Source of the DNA: NAT127 sp041655035
GTDB taxonomy: Bacteria; Pseudomonadota; Gammaproteobacteria; Pseudomonadales; Porticoccaceae
Reading direction: 5' to 3'
Assembly: GCA_041655035.1 (NCBI GenBank)
Contig: JBAZCN010000063.1
Coordinates: forward strand, 1 to 17,306
Length of the DNA: 17,306 nucleotides
The stretch's first letter is position 1, and the number at the start of each line of letters is the position of its first letter. The notes under the pieces are model-generated. The model had not been told where the DNA came from. It worked only from the letters and a program-made list of their open reading frames with translations, and made no database searches. Position numbers and translations under genes: made by a program. Shown in pieces: positions 6,680-14,258 of the stretch.

Positions 6680-7635
6680 CCGCCGATGGCGGCAGGGTTG
6701 TCGCGCTCTGCGGCGGCGTCGGCGGCGCCAAGCTGGCACTGGGGCTGAGCCGCATCCTGGCCCCTCGACGGCTCACCATCGCTGTCAATACCGGCGACGA
6801 TTTCAGCCACTTCGGCCTGCCCATCTGCCCCGATCTGGATACCCTGATGTATACCCTGGGGCAGGTCAGCAACCCGGTCCAGGGTTGGGGTCGCGAAGGG
6901 GAGAGCTGGAACGTCTTCGAGACACTCGGGCAACTCGGTGGCGAAACCTGGTTCCAGCTGGGCGACCGGGACCTTGCGGTCCATCTCCAGCGCCGCGCCC
7001 TGCTCGATAGCGGCCTGAGCCTCAGCGAGGTCACCGCCAATCTCTGCCGGCGCTTCGGGATACTGCACCCGGTGGTGCCGATGAGTGATGAGCGGGTCAG
7101 CACTGTCATCGAGACCGGCGATGGCGACCTGCCGTTCCAGCATTATTTTGTTCGCGAGCAGTGCCGGCCGGTCGTCACCGGCTATCGTTTCGAAGGCGTC
7201 GACAGCGCGCGGCCGAGCCCCGGCCTGCTTGCGGCTCTCGGTGATGACGACCTTGCGGGCATCCTGATCTGTCCGTCCAATCCCTTTGTCAGCGTCAGCC
7301 CGATCCTGGCGCTGCCGGGCGTGCGCGAAGGTATCCGCGCTGCGCGGGTGCCGGTGGTCGCGGTCTCGCCGATCGTCGGCGGCAAGGCGATCAAGGGGCC
7401 GGCGGCCAAGATGTTCTCCGAACTGGGCCTGCCGGTGAACAATCAGGGTGTGGCGGATTTCTACGGCGATCTACTGCACACCCTGGTGGTGGACCAGGGT
7501 GACCGCGACGAAACATTGCGCGCCCGTTGCCGGGTCCACTACTGCAACACGGTGATGGCCAGCCTCGACGATCGCATCGCCCTGGCGCGGCACTGTGTCG
7601 CGCTGCTGGGCATTGCTGTGCCAGAGGATCGGTAG
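6676..7635 (+). CDS. cofD: Phospho-acid transferase forming F420-0 (CofD/FbiA)
   Basis: CofD transfers the activated phospho-acid moiety from the CofC product onto FO, releasing GMP and giving F420-0 (or its dehydro or glyceryl analogue). The 319-residue protein opens with the phosphate-binding CGGVGGAKLALGL (12-24), followed by AVNTGDDF (36-43), CPDLDTLMYTLG (51-62), GDRDLAVHLQRR (96-107), the CPSNPFVSVSPIL stretch (199-211) and VSPIVGGKAIKGPAAKM (230-246). All are strongly conserved in the CofD family. It starts at a GTG inside the GTGA overlap with cofE and is the last gene of the operon; about 300 noncoding bases follow. The length is normal and no key segment is missing. Confidence 0.96.
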   Translation: MTADGGRVVALCGGVGGAKLALGLSRILAPRRLTIAVNTGDDFSHFGLPICPDLDTLMYTLGQVSNPVQGWGREGESWNVFETLGQLGGETWFQLGDRDLAVHLQRRALLDSGLSLSEVTANLCRRFGILHPVVPMSDERVSTVIETGDGDLPFQHYFVREQCRPVVTGYRFEGVDSARPSPGLLAALGDDDLAGILICPSNPFVSVSPILALPGVREGIRAARVPVVAVSPIVGGKAIKGPAAKMFSELGLPVNNQGVADFYGDLLHTLVVDQGDRDETLRARCRVHYCNTVMASLDDRIALARHCVALLGIAVPEDR

Positions 7636-7940
7636 CCGGCCTCGGGGTTCCTGGGCGGTCTGGTGCCCGTCGTCTTTGCAAAATAGAAGGTCCGCGTTTT
7701 CCAGTGAGTCGGGTATGATTTCGGGGGTGATGGCCTTTCCGCTCTCCGGATTCCTGTCCGCCGCCGGTGGTGGGCAATTGCTATCAGGGTTTTGCTGTCA
7801 GGCTGCGGGCTGGTCGATCGCGGTGCGTCAGTGAAACGGATTTTTAAGTCGAATGATGTTAGGATTAGCCCCGTGCCAGTCAGTTCCCGCCCAGCTTGTG
7901 CCCCGTCGACCATCTGCGCGCCATCCGGGAGTCATTCCCG
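7636..7940. other. Intergenic gap after the F420 operon
   Basis: These 305 bases separate cofD from the membrane-protein gene. Short frames exist but none has a good ribosome binding site or family resemblance. A TATGAT box (7714-7719) resembles a -10 element but has no matching -35. No clear stem-loop with a T-tract was seen after cofD, so read-through into the next gene cannot be excluded. Confidence 0.4.
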
Positions 7941-8873
7941 ATGAGGCGCAGGGATCTGGCATGGACTTTCATCGGCCTCGGTGCCCTCGGGTTCTCCTGC
8001 TGGCTGCTGTACCACGAAATCCACAGTATCTCGCTGAATGAGATTGCCGACAGCCTGGCAGCCATCTCTTTTCATAATTGGCTGCTGGCCATCGGCGCCA
8101 CCTGCGGGGCCTACCTGGCCCTTGCCTGGTACGACCGGATTGCCCTCGCCCACCTGGGCAAGAAAATCTCCTGGTGGTTCATCACGCTCTGTTCATTCAC
8201 CACCTATGCACTGGCCCACAATATCGGCGCCTCGGTGTTTTCGGGTGCCGTGGTGCGCTATCGCGCCTATCGCAGCAAGGGGCTGACGCCGCAGGAAATC
8301 GGCATCCTGATCGTGTTCTGCTCCTTTACCTTCGTGCTTGGCACTCTGCTGGCGTCGGGTGTGGTGCTGGTGATCCAGCCGCAGCTGATCGAGAGGGTGG
8401 TGGATATTGAGCCCTGGGTGTCGATTGCCATCGGCCTGTTGCTGATCGGCCTGGTGGTGCTCTATGTGGTGGGCTCCTGGCGTCGTTTCAAGCCCTGGAC
8501 ATGGGGCAAGCTGCGCGTCGAGTATCCCCGTCTGCCGCTCGTTGTCCGCCAGTTGATTGCCGGGCCGCTGGAACTGCTGTGCGCCGCGGCGATCATCTAT
8601 TTCGCCCTTCCCGCAGAGGGCAATCCGGGCTATCTGGTGATCCTCGGGGTGTTCCTCGCGTCATTTTCGATTGCCCTGTTGTCCCACGCGCCCGGCGGTC
8701 TCGGCGTGCTCGAGGTCGTTTTTATCACCGCGCTGCCGGAGCTCGATCGCTCCGACGCCCTGGCCGCCCTGATCGTGTTCCGCTGCTTTTACCTGTTGCT
8801 GCCCTTCGCCATCGCGATGCTGATGGTACTGTGGTTCGAGTGGTCGCAATGGCGCTCCCTGAACAAGGAGTGA
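7941..8873 (+). CDS. UPF0104/YbhN-like multi-pass membrane protein
   Basis: The 310-residue product is an inner-membrane protein with about eight hydrophobic segments (roughly 8-25, 46-64, 78-100, 118-148, 158-178, 204-222, 230-250 and 274-298). It carries signatures of the lysylphosphatidylglycerol synthase transmembrane family: AHNIGASVFSGAVVRYRAY (92-110) and LLSHAPGGLGVLEVVFI (246-262). The C-terminal cytosolic aminoacyl-transfer domain of MprF-type synthases is missing, so lipid aminoacylation is not implied; such short members are usually of unknown function, perhaps in lipid or cell-envelope handling. ATG 7941 was chosen because GGGAG lies about nine bases upstream; an in-frame GTG at 7896 would add 15 residues. 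It shares the strand of the F420 operon, but the 305-base gap argues for separate expression. Confidence 0.82.
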   Translation: MRRRDLAWTFIGLGALGFSCWLLYHEIHSISLNEIADSLAAISFHNWLLAIGATCGAYLALAWYDRIALAHLGKKISWWFITLCSFTTYALAHNIGASVFSGAVVRYRAYRSKGLTPQEIGILIVFCSFTFVLGTLLASGVVLVIQPQLIERVVDIEPWVSIAIGLLLIGLVVLYVVGSWRRFKPWTWGKLRVEYPRLPLVVRQLIAGPLELLCAAAIIYFALPAEGNPGYLVILGVFLASFSIALLSHAPGGLGVLEVVFITALPELDRSDALAALIVFRCFYLLLPFAIAMLMVLWFEWSQWRSLNKE

Positions 8874-8941
8874 CGCCGGGCAAGGGATGGCTCGATGGCG
8901 CAGGCCGACCGTCTTCCGGGTCCTTCGCCTCGAACCCCTTG

Positions 8942-8975
8942 TCTCCCGGGCCTATGGTGGAACAGGCCCGGAAGA
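8942..8975. terminator. Stem-loop between convergent genes
   Basis: CCGGGCCT (8946-8953) and AGGCCCGG (8964-8971) form a perfect 8-bp stem with a 10-base loop. After one mismatch TCT (8942-8944) pairs with AGA (8973-8975). It sits between the membrane-protein gene and the convergent LLM oxidoreductase gene, where a two-way terminator is expected. It has no good T-tract, so the termination role is probable rather than certain. Confidence 0.5.
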
Positions 8976-8994
8976 GGCGGTCGGCGTGGGATTG

Positions 8995-10041
8995 TCAGCC
9001 CGCGGCAAGTGTCCGATAGGCCGACACCAGCCCTTCGAGCTTGTCGGCAGTGGCGCCGTGGAGCAGGATCTCATCGGCACCGGCGGCGCGGTATTCCCGC
9101 AGTCGGGCGGCGACGGTCGCGGCAGCACCCATCGCGGCGCCCTCGTCGAGCCAGGCCCGGGGGATGAGCGCGCTGGCCTCGGCCATCTTGGCGCGCAGCA
9201 CTTCGACGCTGACCTGCTGCATTTCCAGCTCTTCGAGGCCGGTGGCGAGGATCGGCTCCAGCTGCGCCGGGTCCCACTCGTTGGCCCGCAGGATCGGCAT
9301 CGCCATTTCCTTGTGGACGAAGTAGGTGGCGGCGCGCGCGTATACCGCGGCCCGGGTTTCTTCCGGTGTCAGGTCGGGCGCCACCACGACGGCGGCGATG
9401 ATGCGCACGCTGGCGGGGTCGCGACCGGCTTGTTCGGCAGCCTGGCGGACGATGTCGGCGGAGCGCGCCACCCCGTGTGGAGTCAGGAAGGGGTGAAGGA
9501 TGACGCCGTCGAAATGGGCGCCGGCCAGGGCCAGGGTCTTCGGCCCCACCGCCGCCAGGTGGATGGGCGTGGATTTGTCCGGCAGATCGACAAAGAGCAT
9601 TTCGGGAAAGTTGCCGGCGGGGCCGGAATAACTGACGGTTTCACCGGCCCACAGCTGCTTGAGAATGCCGGCCATGTCGGCCATCGACTGATTGGTCTGT
9701 GGCGGGGCGCCGATTTTCTTCCAGCGGTCCACCACCGACCGCGCCACCCCCATCTCGAAGCGGCCGCCGCTCAGCCCTTGCAGCGTCGCCGCCATGCCGG
9801 CCAGCACCATCGGGTGGCGGGTGTTGAAATGAGTGGTCCCGGTGACCAGGCGGATGTGCGTGGTGGCCTGGGCGATGGCGCCGAGCAGCGCGCCGCTTTC
9901 CTTGGTCTCCCAGCGTTCCGAGGCCCACACCGAGCCGAGGCCGATACGCTCCGCCTCGATGGCTTGCTGAATTCCCGCAATCGGACTGCTCGCCTTGCCC
10001 GGCAGTACGTAACAGCCTAGTTCTTTCACTACAGATGTCAT
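8995..10041 (-). CDS. LLM-family F420-dependent oxidoreductase
   Basis: The 348-residue protein has the bacterial luciferase-like (TIM-barrel) fold of enzymes that use F420H2 or FMNH2 for hydride transfer. The opening GCYVLPGK (9-16), EAERIGLGSVWASERWETKE (29-48), the HFNTRHPMVLAGMAATL block (71-87), SGGRFEMGVARS (91-102) and AAVGPKTLALAGAHFDG resemble the MSMEG_2249-like group of predicted F420-dependent oxidoreductases. The ATG at 10041 follows a near-ideal AGGAGGAG site; an in-frame upstream ATG (10107) would add 22 residues with no such site and falls in a hairpin region. The substrate is unknown. It is the only candidate F420H2 consumer in the window, lying about 1.4 kb from the synthesis operon on the opposite strand, 117 bases downstream of the siderophore-interacting gene. 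FMN use cannot be excluded by sequence reading. Confidence 0.88.
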   Translation of the reverse strand: MTSVVKELGCYVLPGKASSPIAGIQQAIEAERIGLGSVWASERWETKESGALLGAIAQATTHIRLVTGTTHFNTRHPMVLAGMAATLQGLSGGRFEMGVARSVVDRWKKIGAPPQTNQSMADMAGILKQLWAGETVSYSGPAGNFPEMLFVDLPDKSTPIHLAAVGPKTLALAGAHFDGVILHPFLTPHGVARSADIVRQAAEQAGRDPASVRIIAAVVVAPDLTPEETRAAVYARAATYFVHKEMAMPILRANEWDPAQLEPILATGLEELEMQQVSVEVLRAKMAEASALIPRAWLDEGAAMGAAATVAARLREYRAAGADEILLHGATADKLEGLVSAYRTLAAG

Positions 10042-10082
10042 TGGATACTCCTCCTCGAAACCTGTCGCCGCGCCTGTCGGAT

Positions 10083-10157
10083 GGCGGCGCGGCGGATTAA
10101 AGATCATCGGCTGCCATGGTCGCAGCTGGCGTGCCTCATGGCAATCGCCGCGCCGCC
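10083..10157. repeat. Nested inverted repeat between the SIP and LLM genes
   Basis: Outer arms GGCGGCGCGGCG (10083-10094) and CGCCGCGCCGCC (10146-10157) are perfect 12-bp inverted copies enclosing 51 bases. Inside, TGCCATG (10112-10118) and CATGGCA (10137-10143) form a second perfect 7-bp stem. The left outer arm also extends by ATT after one bulged G, pairing with AAT at 10143-10145. In a minus-strand transcript this structure begins right after the SIP stop codon and ends about 40 bases before the LLM start. No U-tract follows, so it is not a classical terminator. It may be an mRNA-stabilising hairpin, an attenuator or a repetitive extragenic element. Confidence 0.7.
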
Positions 10158-10158
10158 T

Positions 10159-10953
10159 TCAATCATCATCTTCGGCGTAATCGTGGTCGGTGTGGTTGAT
10201 GGCGCCGAGCTTCCAGTAGCCGCGGGTGGTGAGGCGCTGGGGCGGGATGCCGAAATCCTGGCGCAATATCTTGCGGATATGGCGCAAGGCCGCGGATTCG
10301 CAGCCGACGTACACCCGGCCGTCCCCCGGTGGGAGCGAAGCCAGTGCCCGCAGGCCCTGCGCCAGGGGCTCGCCCGGGCGGTCGCCGCCCCGCAGCAGCC
10401 ACTGCACGGTGGCGCCGGGGTTGGGCAGGGGGCGGATCTCGGCCTCGGCCGTCACCTCCACCAACACCCGCACCGACATTCCGGGGGGCAGGGCCTCGAG
10501 AATCGTTTCGATGGCGGGCAGGGCGCTGTCGTCGGCCAGCAGTAGATACCAGGGCGCGGACTCATCGATCACATAGCCGGGCGCCGGGCCCATCATCACC
10601 AGCTGGTCCCCGACAGCGGCGCGGGTCGCCCAGCGCCCGGCCGGCCCGTGGCCGTGGGTGACGAAATCGATCTCGATCGCCGGCTTGGCGGCATCGATGC
10701 GCCTCGGGGTGTAGGTGCGCATCGTCGGCGGCCGGGGAGACTCGGGTGTCGGCAGTGGCACCTGGTGGCGACCTTCTTCCGGCACCACCAGCTTGATGTG
10801 GGCGGCGGGACCGCGCCATTCTATTCCGGCAAGGCCGGCGCCGCCGAAACGGATGCGCCGCATCGACGGGCTCAGATCCTCGATATGCTCGACTTCGATG
10901 GCGCGGGGCGGTGGGCGGGGGCGGGATGGCGCCGTCGCGGGTATCTCTGGCAT
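10159..10953 (-). CDS. Siderophore-interacting protein (FAD ferric reductase)
   Basis: The family (SIP, ViuB-like) reduces ferric siderophores in the cytosol with NAD(P)H through bound FAD, releasing iron. The 264-residue protein has the FAD-binding MRTYTPRR (78-85), the phosphate- and isoalloxazine-facing DFVTHGHGPAGRWA (96-109), a nucleotide-binding-domain start LLLADDSALPAIETIL (137-152), and the terminal GYWKLGAINHTDHDY (245-259) typical of the family. The N-terminus is Pro/Arg-rich. The ATG at 10953 has a strong site (GAGGAGAAG) upstream. It is followed on the same strand by the LLM oxidoreductase, so the two may be cotranscribed. No convincing Fur box was seen upstream. A link with F420 is only positional: family members use NAD(P)H and FAD. 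Confidence 0.9.
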   Translation of the reverse strand: MPEIPATAPSRPRPPPRAIEVEHIEDLSPSMRRIRFGGAGLAGIEWRGPAAHIKLVVPEEGRHQVPLPTPESPRPPTMRTYTPRRIDAAKPAIEIDFVTHGHGPAGRWATRAAVGDQLVMMGPAPGYVIDESAPWYLLLADDSALPAIETILEALPPGMSVRVLVEVTAEAEIRPLPNPGATVQWLLRGGDRPGEPLAQGLRALASLPPGDGRVYVGCESAALRHIRKILRQDFGIPPQRLTTRGYWKLGAINHTDHDYAEDDD

Positions 10954-11195
10954 CTGTCTTCTCCTCTGACATCAGGGACGAGTGTGACTTCATTGTAAGC
11001 GTTGACTGCCGGGTTTGCCGATGCCGGCGGTCCGGTCGCCGCCTCGGCGCGGGGCTTCGGCGGCTATCGATTTTCCCGGCGACCAGGCGTGGCTGCCTTC
11101 TTTTTGCTCCGTGCGGACAATATCCGCGGTACGGTGTGCATTCCCTGCGGGTTTGCGGGAAAATGGCCGCTTCTTCATGATTTCCTGGATCGGCG

Positions 11196-12098
11196 ATGAC
11201 CGAAAACCGTGTGGGGGTGCTGGGGGCCACCGGGCTGACGGGCTCCAGTCTACTGCCACTGCTGATAGCGGAGGGCTGGCAGGTGTCGGCCTTTTCCCGG
11301 TCGTCCGGGGCGGAAAAAACGCTGGACGATCCGGCCGGGCACGATGGCCGGCTTCAGTGGCTTCAACTCGGGGAGGACCCTGAGCCGCTTTTGGACGCAT
11401 GGATTTCCATCGCTCCGGTCTGGCAGTTGCCGGAATACTTCGAGCTGATTGCCGCCTCCGGGGCAAAACGGATCATCGCCCTGTCGTCCACCAGCAGGTT
11501 CACCAAGACCCGTTCCGCCGATTGTGGCGAACAGGCGGTGGTTGCACTGTTGGCGGAGGGAGAGGCGCGTCTGCAGTCGTGGGCGGACGCCCGGGGGATC
11601 GAGTGGGTCATTCTGCGGCCCACGCTGATTTACGGCGCCGGGCGCGATCACAACATCAGCTCGATGCTCCGCTTCATCCGCCGTTTCGGCTTCCTGCCGG
11701 TGCTGGGGCCGGCGCGAGGGCTGCGCCAGCCAATCCATGTTGCCGATGTGGCGCAGGCCTGCGTCGCCGCGCTCACCGCGCCGGCCGCGGCAGACCGCGA
11801 CTACAACCTGTCCGGGGGCGAGACTCTGAGTTACCGGCAGATGTGCGAACGCCTGTTCAGCGCCCTGGGCCGGCGCCCGAGGCTGGTGCGCTTGCCCATC
11901 TTTGTGCTTTCCCTGTGCCGGCCCTTGCAGCGCTTGCTGCCGACCCGTCTGCGCTGGCTGGTGGACATGGTGGAGCGCATGAACCTGGACCTGGTGTTCG
12001 ATCACAGTGCCGCGGCCAGCGACCTGGGCTTCAGGCCGCGGCCTTTCGTGCTGGAGGAGAACGATCTGCAAGACCGCTCCGGCCGCATATTGCCGTGA
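11196..12098 (+). CDS. NAD(P)-binding SDR/epimerase-type protein
   Basis: The 300-residue protein is an extended or atypical short-chain dehydrogenase/reductase. The N-terminal GVLGATGLTGSSLL (7-20) is a Rossmann GxxGxxG motif, followed by IIALSSTSRF (93-102), WVILRPTLIYGAGRDHN (137-153) and RQPIHVADVAQA, the usual epimerase landmarks. The catalytic YxxxK is not evident after the Ser segment, where RFTKTRSADCGEQ is found instead, so it may be a nucleotide-binding or non-classical reductase. The C-terminal third is rich in Arg and Leu (LCRPLQRLLPTRLRWL), possibly a membrane-associated helix as in NDUFA9-like members. The ATG at 11196 has only a weak upstream site. It is divergent from the siderophore-interacting gene across about 240 bases of GC-rich sequence with no convincing promoter. 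The substrate is unknown. Confidence 0.8.
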   Translation: MTENRVGVLGATGLTGSSLLPLLIAEGWQVSAFSRSSGAEKTLDDPAGHDGRLQWLQLGEDPEPLLDAWISIAPVWQLPEYFELIAASGAKRIIALSSTSRFTKTRSADCGEQAVVALLAEGEARLQSWADARGIEWVILRPTLIYGAGRDHNISSMLRFIRRFGFLPVLGPARGLRQPIHVADVAQACVAALTAPAAADRDYNLSGGETLSYRQMCERLFSALGRRPRLVRLPIFVLSLCRPLQRLLPTRLRWLVDMVERMNLDLVFDHSAAASDLGFRPRPFVLEENDLQDRSGRILP

Positions 12099-12120
12099 CG
12101 GCGGTTCCTTGCGGCGCGGC

Positions 12121-12149
12121 TTGCCTGCATTCAGGGCAGTACCGATAAT
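12121..12149 (+). promoter_or_regulatory. Candidate sigma70 promoter for the DUF2058 gene
   Basis: TTGCCT (12121-12126) and GATAAT (12144-12149) are separated by 17 bases, matching the consensus at 4 of 6 and 5 of 6 positions. The DUF2058 start lies 31 bases past the -10 box. It suggests that the gene is transcribed apart from the epimerase gene that ends at 12098. Confidence 0.6.
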
Positions 12150-12179
12150 AGCCCCGTATTCCTTTCTGGTAGTTCCATC

Positions 12180-12716
12180 ATGGCATCCCTGCAAGATCAG
12201 CTGCTCAAGGCCGGTATCGTCGATCAGAAGAAAGCCAAGCAGATCAAACACGACAAACACAAGCAGACCAAGCAGCAGCCGAAGGGCAAGGTCGAGGAGG
12301 CGGAGGCCAGCATCCTCGCCCGCCAGGCGCTGGCGGGCAAAGCCGAGCGCGATCGCGAAATCAACCGCCAGAAGCAACTGGAGGCGGACAGAAGAGCGAT
12401 TCGTGCGCAGATCATCCAACTTGTCACCAGCAACAGGATCGATCGCGAGCGGGGCGAGGTCGCCTACCAGTTCAGCGACGATAAAAAGATCAAGAAGCTG
12501 TATGTCACCGACAAGCTGCAGAACCAGCTGGTACGCGGCATGATCGCCATCGTCCGCCTCGGCGAGGGCTATGAACTGGTGCCGGCGGCGGTGGCCGACA
12601 AGATCCGCCAGCGCGATGACAGTGTGATCGTGGTCCACAATGCCAGGGTCGCCAGCGACGCCCCCGAAGACGATCCCTACGCCGACTTCCAGATTCCCGA
12701 CGATCTGATGTGGTAG
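12180..12716 (+). CDS. DUF2058 family protein
   Basis: The 178-residue product matches the DUF2058 (YaiL-like) family widespread in gammaproteobacteria. It opens with SLQDQLLKAGIVDQKKAKQ (3-21), a highly charged Lys/Gln helix (HDKHKQTKQQPKGK), then a long basic coiled-coil-like region to about residue 80. The C-terminal globular part holds YQFSDDKKIKKLYVT and GYELVPAAVADKI. It ends in an acidic DDPYADFQIPDDLMW tail. No enzymatic motif is visible; the function is not established, and the basic N-terminal half suggests RNA or ribosome association (inference). It converges with the RhlE-type helicase gene, with only 36 bases between the two stops. Confidence 0.9.
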   Translation: MASLQDQLLKAGIVDQKKAKQIKHDKHKQTKQQPKGKVEEAEASILARQALAGKAERDREINRQKQLEADRRAIRAQIIQLVTSNRIDRERGEVAYQFSDDKKIKKLYVTDKLQNQLVRGMIAIVRLGEGYELVPAAVADKIRQRDDSVIVVHNARVASDAPEDDPYADFQIPDDLMW

Positions 12717-12752
12717 CTTTTACCTGTGATGGCTTTTTATAGTTGAAGGCTT

Positions 12753-14087
12753 TCAGCGTTTGCGGGCGGTGGGCTTGCGCGACGGTGCCGGCCTGCCGCC
12801 CGTCCGCTGCTGACCGGCGCGGGGTTTGCCATCGCTGCGTCGCCCGCCGGCGCGGCTCTCCGCCGCCGGCCTTTCGCCACCGGGGCGGGGTTTGGGCTTC
12901 TTGGGTTTCTTGGGCTTCAGCGGACGGTGCACGGGTTTGGATTCCGGCACATCGTGAACCGGCTCGAAGCCGTCGATCAGCTTGCGCGGCAACAGGTTGC
13001 CGAGCAGTTGTTCGATGGCGGAGAGCAGCGGGAACTCATCGGCGCTGACCAGCGACACGGCCTGCCCACTGGCTCCGGCGCGACCGGTACGCCCCACCCG
13101 ATGGACATAGTCCGCCGCTACCTTGGGCAAATCAAAGTTCACCACCTGGGGCAGCTGATCGATATCGAGCCCGCGGGCGGCGAGATCGGTGGCTACCAGT
13201 ACCTGCAGCAACCCTTGCTTGAATTCCGCCAGCGCCTTGCCGCGCGCGTCCTGGCTCTTGTCGCCGTGGATGGCGGCGGCGCTGAAACCCTCGCTTTCGA
13301 GATGGCGGGCCAGTTTGTCGGCGCCCTCCCGGGTCTTGGTGAAAACCAGCACCCGGTTCCAGCGCCGTTCGCGCAGCAAGGTGGTGAACAGCGCGGTCTT
13401 GCGCTTCTTGTCGACCGGGTGAATCCAGTGCTTGACGGTACTGGCGGCGGCGTTGCGGGGATCGACCGAGAATTCCAGCGGGTTCCTGGCGATGAGGCGG
13501 GCCAGGCTGCGAACGGTGTCGGGAAAGGTCGCCGAAAACAGCAGGCTCTGACGCCGTGCCGGCAGCAGGGCGAGGATTCGCTCGATGTCGGGCAGAAAGC
13601 CCAGGTCCAGCATTCGGTCCGCTTCGTCCAGCACCAGTATTTCCAAGTGGTTGAAGCGGATTGCATTGCTGGCGTGGAGGTCCAGCAGGCGCCCAGGGGT
13701 GGCCACCAGGATATCGACGCCGCGGCGCAACGCCATCATCTGCGGATTGATCTTGACGCCGCCATAGACTGCGGCAGCGCGCAGTGGCAGATGCCGGCCG
13801 TAGGCGACGACGCTGTCGTGGATCTGGGTTGCCAGCTCGCGGGTCGGTGCGAGAATCAGGGCTCGCGCCTGGTTGGCCTGGGGGCGCGGGCCGCGGGCCA
13901 GCCGCTCCAGCATGGGCAGCACGAAGCCGGCGGTTTTGCCGGTGCCGGTCTGGGCGGCGGCCACCAGGTCGCGGCCGGCCAGGATGGCCGGTATGGCCTT
14001 GGCCTGGATGGGGGTGGGCGTCTCGTAACCCCGTTCGGCAATGGCGGCAACGAGCGGGGGTGACAGGCCGAGGGCGGCAAAACTCAT
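12753..14087 (-). CDS. rhlE: DEAD-box ATP-dependent RNA helicase, RhlE type
   Basis: The 444-residue protein carries the full DEAD-box set: Q motif with FAALGL and TPTPIQ (3-28), AQTGTGKT (45-52), PTRELA (81-86), TPGR (130-133), DEAD (154-157), SAT (185-187), LVATDLAARGLDI (297-309) and HRVGRTGRAG (329-338). It hydrolyses ATP to remodel RNA duplexes, probably in ribosome assembly or mRNA decay. From about residue 385 the tail is Lys/Pro/Arg/Gly-rich (HRPLKPKKPKKPKPRPGG), low in complexity and basic, as usual for RhlE. The ATG (14087) fixes the Q motif close to the N-terminus, as expected. RhlE is preferred over SrmB or DbpA because of the motif spacing and tail, but the subfamily is not proved. 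It is divergent from rapA, with about 170 bases between. Confidence 0.92.
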   Translation of the reverse strand: MSFAALGLSPPLVAAIAERGYETPTPIQAKAIPAILAGRDLVAAAQTGTGKTAGFVLPMLERLARGPRPQANQARALILAPTRELATQIHDSVVAYGRHLPLRAAAVYGGVKINPQMMALRRGVDILVATPGRLLDLHASNAIRFNHLEILVLDEADRMLDLGFLPDIERILALLPARRQSLLFSATFPDTVRSLARLIARNPLEFSVDPRNAAASTVKHWIHPVDKKRKTALFTTLLRERRWNRVLVFTKTREGADKLARHLESEGFSAAAIHGDKSQDARGKALAEFKQGLLQVLVATDLAARGLDIDQLPQVVNFDLPKVAADYVHRVGRTGRAGASGQAVSLVSADEFPLLSAIEQLLGNLLPRKLIDGFEPVHDVPESKPVHRPLKPKKPKKPKPRPGGERPAAESRAGGRRSDGKPRAGQQRTGGRPAPSRKPTARKR

Positions 14088-14200
14088 GGGGGTGTCTCAT
14101 CTGCATGGCGCCGGGCGCGTTGCCCGGTGGTAGCGCAGCTTACCGAATACGTGCCGGCAGGGCCAGATTGACCATTGGTCCGCATAAACCGTACCCGCCT

Positions 14201-14229
14201 TTGTGCGCGCGCCGCTATTTCTCTATCAT
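14201..14229 (+). promoter_or_regulatory. Candidate sigma70 promoter for rapA
   Basis: TTGTGC (14201-14206) and TATCAT (14224-14229) are separated by 17 bases; the -10 matches at 5 of 6 positions and the -35 at 3 of 6. Transcription would start near 14236, leaving a leader of about 23 bases before the rapA start codon. Confidence 0.5.
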
Positions 14230-14258
14230 GCCCGCCCTGGCCTTCATAGAGATCGAAC

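Noticed and set aside
3299..6739. Minus-strand open frame of 1146 codons opposite fbiC and cofE
   Set aside because: It is a mirror of the high-GC codon pattern of real genes on the plus strand; its translation is rich in Gly, Ala, Arg, His and Gln without domains.
8887..10020. Plus-strand open frame of 377 codons opposite the LLM oxidoreductase
   Set aside because: The minus-strand LLM gene has clear motifs and a near-ideal ribosome binding site; the plus frame has neither.
10042..10107. Upstream start that would extend the LLM protein by 22 residues
   Set aside because: The added segment (MIFNPPRRHPTG...) falls in the hairpin region and lacks homology-like features, whereas the ATG at 10041 has AGGAGGAG at proper spacing.
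10954..11195. Fur box or shared divergent promoter between the siderophore-interacting and epimerase genes
   Set aside because: No GATAATGATAATCATTATC-like sequence was visible; a TACAAT box on the minus strand lacks a usable -35.
11250..12638. Minus-strand open frame of 462 codons opposite the epimerase and DUF2058 genes
   Set aside because: Antisense to two recognised genes, crossing their intergenic gap and promoter; no family resemblance.
12717..12752. Terminator between the convergent DUF2058 and RhlE-type genes
   Set aside because: The 36-base gap has short T-runs but no stem that could form a terminator.
12927..14063. Plus-strand open frame of 378 codons opposite the RhlE-type helicase
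   Set aside because: All DEAD-box motifs are on the minus strand; the plus frame is a shadow.
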